Shown one piece after another: positions 5,974-9,834 of a DNA stretch of 9,834 bases (position 1 is the stretch's first letter; each line of letters opens with the position of its first letter). The stretch comes from JAULUH01 sp032111745 (GTDB lineage Bacteria; Chloroflexota; Anaerolineae; JAAEKA01), in assembly GCA_032111745.1 (NCBI GenBank), contig JAULUH010000067.1, positions 1 to 9,834 of the forward strand. Reading direction: 5' to 3'. The notes beneath the pieces were generated by a model, which was given only the letters and a program-made list of their open reading frames with translations, was not told where the DNA came from and made no database searches. The translations under genes were made by a program, and so were the position numbers.

Positions 5974-6003
5974 ATTATGCCATAACAGAGACCGATTGAC
6001 CAA
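5974..6003 (-). promoter_or_regulatory. Probable promoter of the SelW-glycosyltransferase-flippase-HD operon
   Basis: On the minus strand, CATAAT (5979-5974) is a five-of-six -10 box, and TTGGTC (6003-5998) lies 18 bases upstream with three of six -35 matches. Transcription would begin near 5967, giving a leader of about 80 bases that contains the GC-rich repeat hairpin. Confidence 0.4.
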
Positions 6004-6255
6004 ACCCTTGGCATAGGGTGGGTTAGGCCAGCTGTCTGTCAGCCAAACGCCTGGCTCTCTGGGACAACTTTGGCGCGACAACTGCGTAGAGAGAGTAGAG
6101 GGATGGCCATCGGATAGCCGTTCCTGCGGATGGACGGAATCGGACAAGACATCTTTTCTTTTGGTGTATGTTGTGCTACCATAGTGCGTGTACGCGAGCG
6201 CGGCGCACGCTATTTTAGCCGCGCCCGCCTGATCGGCACCAAGGAGGTCATCTCC

Positions 6256-8187
6256 ATGCGCAGATTCTGGCTGATCGGCGTTCTACTGGCTGTTACCTTA
6301 CTCTTCGGTGTGCTAGCTCCCAGCGCCTCCGCGCAGGACAAGCGGCTCTACTGGGAGTCCTACGACGTCGACATCACCATCCTCACCAACGGCGACTTCC
6401 GGGTGGTGGAGACTCAACATCTGGTCTTCACCAGTGGCACCTTCACGTTTGGCATCCGGCACATCCCTACGGAGTACGTCGCCAACATCTTCGACGTTAG
6501 CGTGGGTGAGCCTGGCGGTCCGGTGTACCAGCCCTCCAGCACCAACGAGCCGCACACCTATAACACGTATGTGGCGGGGGACGAGTTCAACATTCGCTAT
6601 AACTTCCCACCCACTACTGATGCTGACCGTACCATCGTGCTGGAGTACACGGTGAGCGGCGGGTTGCTCTACTATCCCGGCGGCGACCAGCTGGTCTGGC
6701 GGGCGGTGCCGGCCGATCCCAACTTCCCCATCCAGCAGGCCAGGGTCACCGTGCACCTGCCCCCAGGAGCCACGGCGACTAACTACGATGCCACCGGCCC
6801 CGCCGGCACCGCGACGTTGATCGATAACGGCCAGGGCGTGCTTTTTGAGACTACGGAGCCCATGCGCGGGGGGCCCGACCTGGCGGTGCGCGTGCAGTGG
6901 CCTCATGGAATCGTGGCCGGCGCGCCTGCGCCCTGGCAGGAGCAGATCGACTTCGAAGAGCGCTGGACGCCAGTGTTCAACCTGGTGGTGTTGGGTACCT
7001 CCCTGTTTGCGTTGGTGGCCGGCCCCCTGGCGCTCTACCTGCTGTGGTATCGCAAAGGCCGCGACGCGCCGGTGAAGCTGCCCGCGGAATGGATCCCTGA
7101 GCCGCCCAGCGATCTGCCGCCCGGCATGGTGGGCACCCTGATCGACGAGCGCGCCGACACCAAGGATGTGATGGCTACGGTTGTTGATTTGGCCCGCCGC
7201 GGGGTGCTGGCCATCCAGGAGGAGAAGCCCGCGGGTAGTAAGGGCAGTGGCGGGACACCGGACTACATCTACCACCTGGAGAACCCGGCACTGCCTATGC
7301 GGGACTATGAGCGGCTGCTGGTCGACAGGCTGTTCGATGGACAGAAGGAACGACGCCTCTCCGACCTGAAGGCGAAGTTCTACGCCAATATGGAAACAAT
7401 CCAGGGCGCGATCTACGATGCGGTGGTGGCAGAGGGCTATTTTCCGGCCCGGCCCGACCGCACCCGCAACACCTACGCGGCGACGGGCGTGCTGGTGATG
7501 GTCCTGATGGCTGCCGTGGGGTGCATCGCGGCCGTCTTCTTGACCCAGTTCACGCCTTTTGCCTTATGCCTGCCCGTGGCCCTGGGGGTGTCGGGCATCG
7601 GTATGGTGGTGTTGGCCCGCCACATGCCGCGCAAGTCGGATAAGGGCGCGGAAGAGGCTGCCAAGTGGCTGGCCTTCAAGCGCTACATGGAGAACATCAA
7701 ACAGTACACCAACGTCGAGGAGGTCCAGCCGATCTTCGACCGCTACCTGCCCTATGCCACGGCGTTTGGCCTGGACCAGAGTTGGATCCGGACTTTCGCC
7801 CAGGTTGACACGCCATCACCGCCCTGGTATTACCCTGGGCCCTACCTGGGACCTCGGCCGCGACCTGGCAGTTCCGGGATGCCCGGGCCTGTGGTGGTGG
7901 GTAGCCCGGGCGGGCCATCGATGCCTGCGGAGGGTGGCCCGGCGCCATCGCTGGGTGACCTGTCCCAGGGCATGGGTGGCTCGCTGGCCGGCATGAGCGC
8001 GGCCATGGGGGCCATGCTTGCCACGTCAGCCGCCGTGCTGACCAGCCGGCCGGCGCCGCAGGCGGGCACCGGCAGCTGGAGTAGCAGCGGTGGTAGCTGG
8101 AGCGGCGGTGGTGGCTTCAGCGGCGGCGGCTGGAGCGGTGGCGGTGGCTTCAGTGGCGGCGGTGGCGGAGGCAGCTCATTCGGTTAA
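6256..8187 (+). CDS. DUF2207 family membrane protein with Gly-rich tail
   Basis: A 643-residue protein. AAGGAGGT (6241-6248) lies seven bases before the ATG, and the next residues form a signal peptide (1-26, cut after SASA), so the start is firm. The domain order is that of DUF2207 proteins: an extracytoplasmic beta-rich domain (27 to about 238, opening WESYDVDITILTNGDFRVVE), a TM segment (about 240-264), a cytoplasmic linker and helical domain (PPSDLPPGMVGTLIDERAD and DVMATVVDLARRGVLAI, 283-320), two closely spaced TM segments (about 407-429 and 432-455), then KWLAFKRYMENIKQY (470-484) and IFDRYLPYATAFGLDQSW (493-510). The tail is Pro/Gly-rich and ends in GGGFSGGG repeats (about 608-643), as is common in this family. 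No enzymatic motif is visible and the molecular function is unknown. It leads the four-gene plus-strand cluster. Confidence 0.87.
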   Translation: MRRFWLIGVLLAVTLLFGVLAPSASAQDKRLYWESYDVDITILTNGDFRVVETQHLVFTSGTFTFGIRHIPTEYVANIFDVSVGEPGGPVYQPSSTNEPHTYNTYVAGDEFNIRYNFPPTTDADRTIVLEYTVSGGLLYYPGGDQLVWRAVPADPNFPIQQARVTVHLPPGATATNYDATGPAGTATLIDNGQGVLFETTEPMRGGPDLAVRVQWPHGIVAGAPAPWQEQIDFEERWTPVFNLVVLGTSLFALVAGPLALYLLWYRKGRDAPVKLPAEWIPEPPSDLPPGMVGTLIDERADTKDVMATVVDLARRGVLAIQEEKPAGSKGSGGTPDYIYHLENPALPMRDYERLLVDRLFDGQKERRLSDLKAKFYANMETIQGAIYDAVVAEGYFPARPDRTRNTYAATGVLVMVLMAAVGCIAAVFLTQFTPFALCLPVALGVSGIGMVVLARHMPRKSDKGAEEAAKWLAFKRYMENIKQYTNVEEVQPIFDRYLPYATAFGLDQSWIRTFAQVDTPSPPWYYPGPYLGPRPRPGSSGMPGPVVVGSPGGPSMPAEGGPAPSLGDLSQGMGGSLAGMSAAMGAMLATSAAVLTSRPAPQAGTGSWSSSGGSWSGGGGFSGGGWSGGGGFSGGGGGGSSFG

Positions 8188-8192
8188 ACCCC

Positions 8193-8215
8193 GGCGGCCC
8201 GGGATGCCGGCCGCC
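8193..8215 (+). other. GC-rich intercistronic hairpin
   Basis: GGCGGCC (8193-8199) and GGCCGCC (8209-8215) form a perfect seven-pair stem with a nine-base loop in the 51-base gap after the DUF2207 gene. No T-run follows, so it is more likely an mRNA-stability or processing element than a terminator. Confidence 0.5.
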
Positions 8216-8238
8216 CTCGCTAGAGAAAGGAGCCCCCT

Positions 8239-8766
8239 ATGGGTGGATCTGGCCGTATCGTGGGCATTATCCTGATCGTGATCGGCCTGCTGGCCTGCAT
8301 CATCGTCGGAGCGCTGATGGCCTCCCAGGTGATGGCCGGGGAAAACAGCACCAGCGGTGCGATCCTGGGGCTACTGCTGGCGTTTGCCCTGGTGGTGGTT
8401 CCCTTCGTGGGTGTGGGCACCTACCTGGTGTTCCGGGGCCGGCAGGAGGCCACACAGCTGGCCGAGGTGGCGAAGGAGCGCCAGCTATTGAACATCGTGC
8501 TAACGCGCGGCCAGGTCTCCATCTCCGACCTGGTGTTTGAGCTGGGAGCCACCACCGACCAGGTGAAGGCCTGGATCTACGACCTGGTCGGCAAGGGACT
8601 GTTTAGCGGTTACGTCAACTGGAACGACGGCGTGCTGTACTCTCGGCAGGCTGGCGAGATGCGGGCCAGCCGCAAGTGCCCAAACTGCGGTGGTGAGCAG
8701 GCGTTTGCGGGCAAGGGTGTGATTACCTGCCCGTATTGTGGCAGCGACCTATTCCTGGCCACCTGA
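8239..8766 (+). CDS. Two-TM protein with winged-helix-like region and C-terminal zinc ribbon
   Basis: A 175-residue protein that I cannot assign to a named family. Two hydrophobic segments (about 7-28 and 40-65) form a hairpin, so both ends are probably cytoplasmic. Residues about 78-137 look like a small winged helix: ERQLLNIVLTRGQVSISDLV, ATTDQVKAWIYDLVGKGLFSGYV, then NWNDGVLYSR as a wing. This pattern is also seen in PCI-like and MarR-like domains. A treble CPNC...CPYC zinc ribbon (Cys147, 150, 164, 167) ends the chain. It could sense or bind a partner at the membrane; DNA binding is possible but not shown. AAAGGAG (8226-8232) is six bases before the ATG. It lies between the DUF2207 gene and the unknown helical gene, all on one strand. 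Confidence 0.78.
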   Translation: MGGSGRIVGIILIVIGLLACIIVGALMASQVMAGENSTSGAILGLLLAFALVVVPFVGVGTYLVFRGRQEATQLAEVAKERQLLNIVLTRGQVSISDLVFELGATTDQVKAWIYDLVGKGLFSGYVNWNDGVLYSRQAGEMRASRKCPNCGGEQAFAGKGVITCPYCGSDLFLAT

Positions 8767-8805
8767 GAGAGGCGACCGGGAGTCTGATGGAGCGAACGAC
8801 ATTAT

Positions 8806-8823
8806 GGCGGCTCCGGTGCCGCC
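8806..8823 (+). other. Short intercistronic hairpin
   Basis: GGCGGC (8806-8811) and GCCGCC (8818-8823) form a six-pair stem around TCCGGT, in the 105-base gap before the helical-protein gene. No T-run follows. Nothing else convincing is in this gap. Confidence 0.4.
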
Positions 8824-8871
8824 TGGCAGCCCGGAGACATCCCAGAACTGCGCAAGCAAAGGAGCTCTTCG

Positions 8872-9450
8872 ATGGATGAATACCTGACCGAGGAATTGCT
8901 GGCCAAGGCCCGCGAGCAGATGGACGCCGTAGAGAAAACGGTCTATGGCGTGCCGGGCATCAAGGGTTACAAGGAGAAGGAGCTGCGCCGTGAGGTGGAC
9001 AAGACGGTGCGCGACATGCTGGCCAGGCAACTGGCAGACCAGAGAGCCCGCCTGACCAACCTGCAGGTGGACCTGGTAGTCGGCGGCCAGCTGAGCTTGG
9101 TGGATGACCTGGAGCGCAGCGGGATCAAGCTGCAGACCCTGACGGATCGCATCCGCACGGCCAGCTATGGCTATGCCCCGCTCTTCGACGATGTGCGGGT
9201 GAAGGAGGCCGAGCTGGATGCGCTGGCCAAGTTCGACCTGGACATGTTCGCCGGCGTGGAGCGCATTAAGACCATGCTGGACAACATGTCGACCCTGGCC
9301 GGCCGTCCTGAGGCGGAGTGGATGGAGAGCATCCGCGCCTTGAACGCCACCCTGGACGACCTGAACACGGAATTCGGCCACCGCAACGAGGTGATCTTGA
9401 ATGTCACCCCCACCGGTGGCACCGATTTGGCCGAGTCCCCGGCCGCCTGA
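8872..9450 (+). CDS. Unrecognised soluble helical protein
   Basis: A 192-residue protein whose family I do not recognise. It has no signal peptide, TM segment or cysteine. It is rich in charged residues, with heptad-like helices at about 5-24, 34-66, 73-97 and 108-142. A conserved-looking stretch, VYGVPGIKGYKEKELRREVD (24-43), stands out. The C-terminal end (about 176-192) appears disordered. This makes a helical, possibly coiled-coil scaffold or oligomer plausible. The start is fixed by AAAGGAG (8858-8864), seven bases before the ATG. It sits directly before the SPFH gene. PspA-family coiled-coil proteins occupy a comparable place in some SPFH operons, but I see no PspA sequence signature here, so the comparison is only positional. 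Confidence 0.75.
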   Translation: MDEYLTEELLAKAREQMDAVEKTVYGVPGIKGYKEKELRREVDKTVRDMLARQLADQRARLTNLQVDLVVGGQLSLVDDLERSGIKLQTLTDRIRTASYGYAPLFDDVRVKEAELDALAKFDLDMFAGVERIKTMLDNMSTLAGRPEAEWMESIRALNATLDDLNTEFGHRNEVILNVTPTGGTDLAESPAA

Positions 9451-9480
9451 GGACCTGCGGGTCATGGGTGGCGCAGGCGG

Positions 9481-9510
9481 AGCTCGTGCCACCGATTCGC
9501 ACCACGAGCT
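9481..9510 (+). other. Hairpin abutting the SPFH ribosome-binding site
   Basis: AGCTCGTG (9481-9488) and CACGAGCT (9503-9510) form a perfect eight-pair stem with a 14-base loop. The stem ends exactly where the Shine-Dalgarno AAGGAG (9511-9516) begins. No T-run follows. It may tune translation of the SPFH gene or protect the processed mRNA. Confidence 0.55.
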
Positions 9511-9524
9511 AAGGAGAGTTGATC

Positions 9525-9834
9525 ATGGCTAGAATTATCGACGTCATCGAAGCCCCCAACCAGGGCCCCAATGAGATGGTCGTGCGCATCCCCGAGACGG
9601 GGTCGGGCGACTTCAGGCTGGGCTCCCAGGTCATCGTGCGCGAGAGCCAGACCGCGGTGTTCTTCCGGGATGGCAAGGCCCTGGACACCTTCGGCCCTGG
9701 CCGCCATACCATCACCACGGCCAACCTGCCGCTGCTGGCCAGCCTGCTGCGCCTCGGTACCGGTGGCAAGGACATCTTCACGGCGGAGGTTTACTTCGTC
9801 AATCGCCGGGACTTCCTGGACATGAAGTGGGGCA
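9525..9834 (+). CDS. SPFH-domain (YdjI-like, 'virion core') protein, 3' part missing
   Basis: The first 103 codons are present and the frame runs open off the right edge. The N-terminus, MARIIDVIEAPNQGPNEMVV, leads into the start of an SPFH (stomatin/prohibitin/flotillin/HflK-C) domain. Visible landmarks are GSQVIVRESQTAVFFRDGKA (34-53), with two strands of the typical 'G.qLiVre.Q.AVf.r.Gk' pattern, then TFGPGRHTITTANLPLL (56-72) and FTAEVYFVNRRDFLDMKWG (85-103). The lack of an N-terminal TM segment is typical of the YdjI-like branch, soluble proteins recruited to the membrane by partners. The start is supported by AAGGAG (9511-9516), eight bases upstream. The neighbours (membrane DUF2207, zinc-ribbon membrane protein, helical protein) are plausible partners. 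Family secure; the exact branch is likely. Confidence 0.82.
   Translation, partial: MARIIDVIEAPNQGPNEMVVRIPETGSGDFRLGSQVIVRESQTAVFFRDGKALDTFGPGRHTITTANLPLLASLLRLGTGGKDIFTAEVYFVNRRDFLDMKWG

Larger units (their letters stand above)
5887..6255. other. Divergent intergenic region between the SelW-like and DUF2207 genes
   Basis: No believable gene lies in these 369 bases. From left to right they hold the SelW-like ribosome site, a GC-rich tandem repeat/hairpin (5900-5941), a short palindrome GCCACAGTGGC (about 5952-5962) that might be an operator, a probable minus-strand promoter (6003-5974), and about 150 bases without clear signals. A weak plus-strand promoter candidate for the DUF2207 operon has an extended -10, TGCTACCAT (6174-6182), with only a poor -35, TTTTCT (6154-6159). 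The ribosome site AAGGAGGT (6241-6248) ends the region. The in-frame extension of the DUF2207 frame up to 6130 is treated as untranslated. Confidence 0.6.

Noticed and set aside
5768..6014. Two short minus-strand frames over the SelW-like start and its leader
   Set aside because: They are out of frame with the Rdx protein and read through the GC-rich repeat, giving low-complexity R/G/P-rich peptides.
6130..6255. 42-residue N-terminal extension of the DUF2207 protein
   Set aside because: It would push the signal peptide inside the protein. The ATG at 6256 has an ideal ribosome site and begins the signal peptide.
8100..8184. GGC/AGC-rich tandem pattern at the end of the DUF2207 gene
   Set aside because: Explained by the Gly/Ser-rich GGGFSGGG tail that is common in this family; not an independent repeat element.
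8787..8879. 30-codon ATG frame in the gap before the helical-protein gene, overlapping its start
   Set aside because: Weak ribosome site, Arg-rich and featureless. Probably chance, though a leader peptide cannot be excluded.

Overview
The window is GC-rich, densely coded bacterial DNA. It uses standard TGA/TAA/TAG stops, strong AGGAGG-type ribosome sites, and near-consensus TTGACA/TATAAT promoters. Nothing in it is phage- or transposon-like. The gene content suggests a Chloroflexota (Anaerolineae-like) chromosome: a DUF2207 membrane protein next to an SPFH 'virion core'-type protein, a TolB-like propeller on a two-TM anchor, and a SelW-like Rdx protein. This is an inference from gene families; no rRNA or other phylogenetic marker is present.

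Left part (1-2957). The 5' end of an mtaB-type tRNA methylthiotransferase gene runs off the left edge on the minus strand. Divergently, on the plus strand, lie a membrane-anchored Amidase_3 N-acetylmuramoyl-L-alanine amidase, a secreted protein with two LysM domains, and a membrane-anchored six-bladed TolB/WD40-like propeller. The LysM gene ends in a textbook intrinsic terminator, followed within 15 bases by a perfect TTGACA-N17-TATAAT promoter for the propeller gene. The amidase and the LysM protein both point to cell-wall (peptidoglycan) work.

Middle part (2981-5886, minus strand). Four closely spaced genes read leftward: a 77-residue SelW-like (Rdx) protein, a family 2 glycosyltransferase, an LPG_synthase_TM/UPF0104 flippase-like membrane protein, and a YedJ-like HD phosphohydrolase. 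The first gene has an in-frame TGA exactly at the second redox position of its CxxC motif (C-A-V-U). A stem-loop with an AGGUU apical loop begins just downstream, as expected of a bacterial SECIS. This is probably a selenoprotein that ordinary ORF calling misses, and it is the most interesting item in the window.

The 369-base divergent intergenic region (5887-6255) holds a 19-bp tandem repeat that folds into a GC-rich hairpin, plus a probable minus-strand promoter.

Right part (6256-9834, plus strand). Four co-directional genes, each with a strong ribosome site, form a likely operon: a DUF2207 protein, a small two-TM protein with a winged-helix-like region and a C-terminal zinc ribbon, an unrecognised soluble helical protein, and an SPFH-domain protein cut by the right edge. 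Each junction carries a GC-rich hairpin. The set resembles in outline the membrane-stress modules in which an SPFH protein is recruited by small membrane proteins (PspA-YdjGHI of Bacillus), with an unknown helical protein where PspA might be. That is an analogy only.
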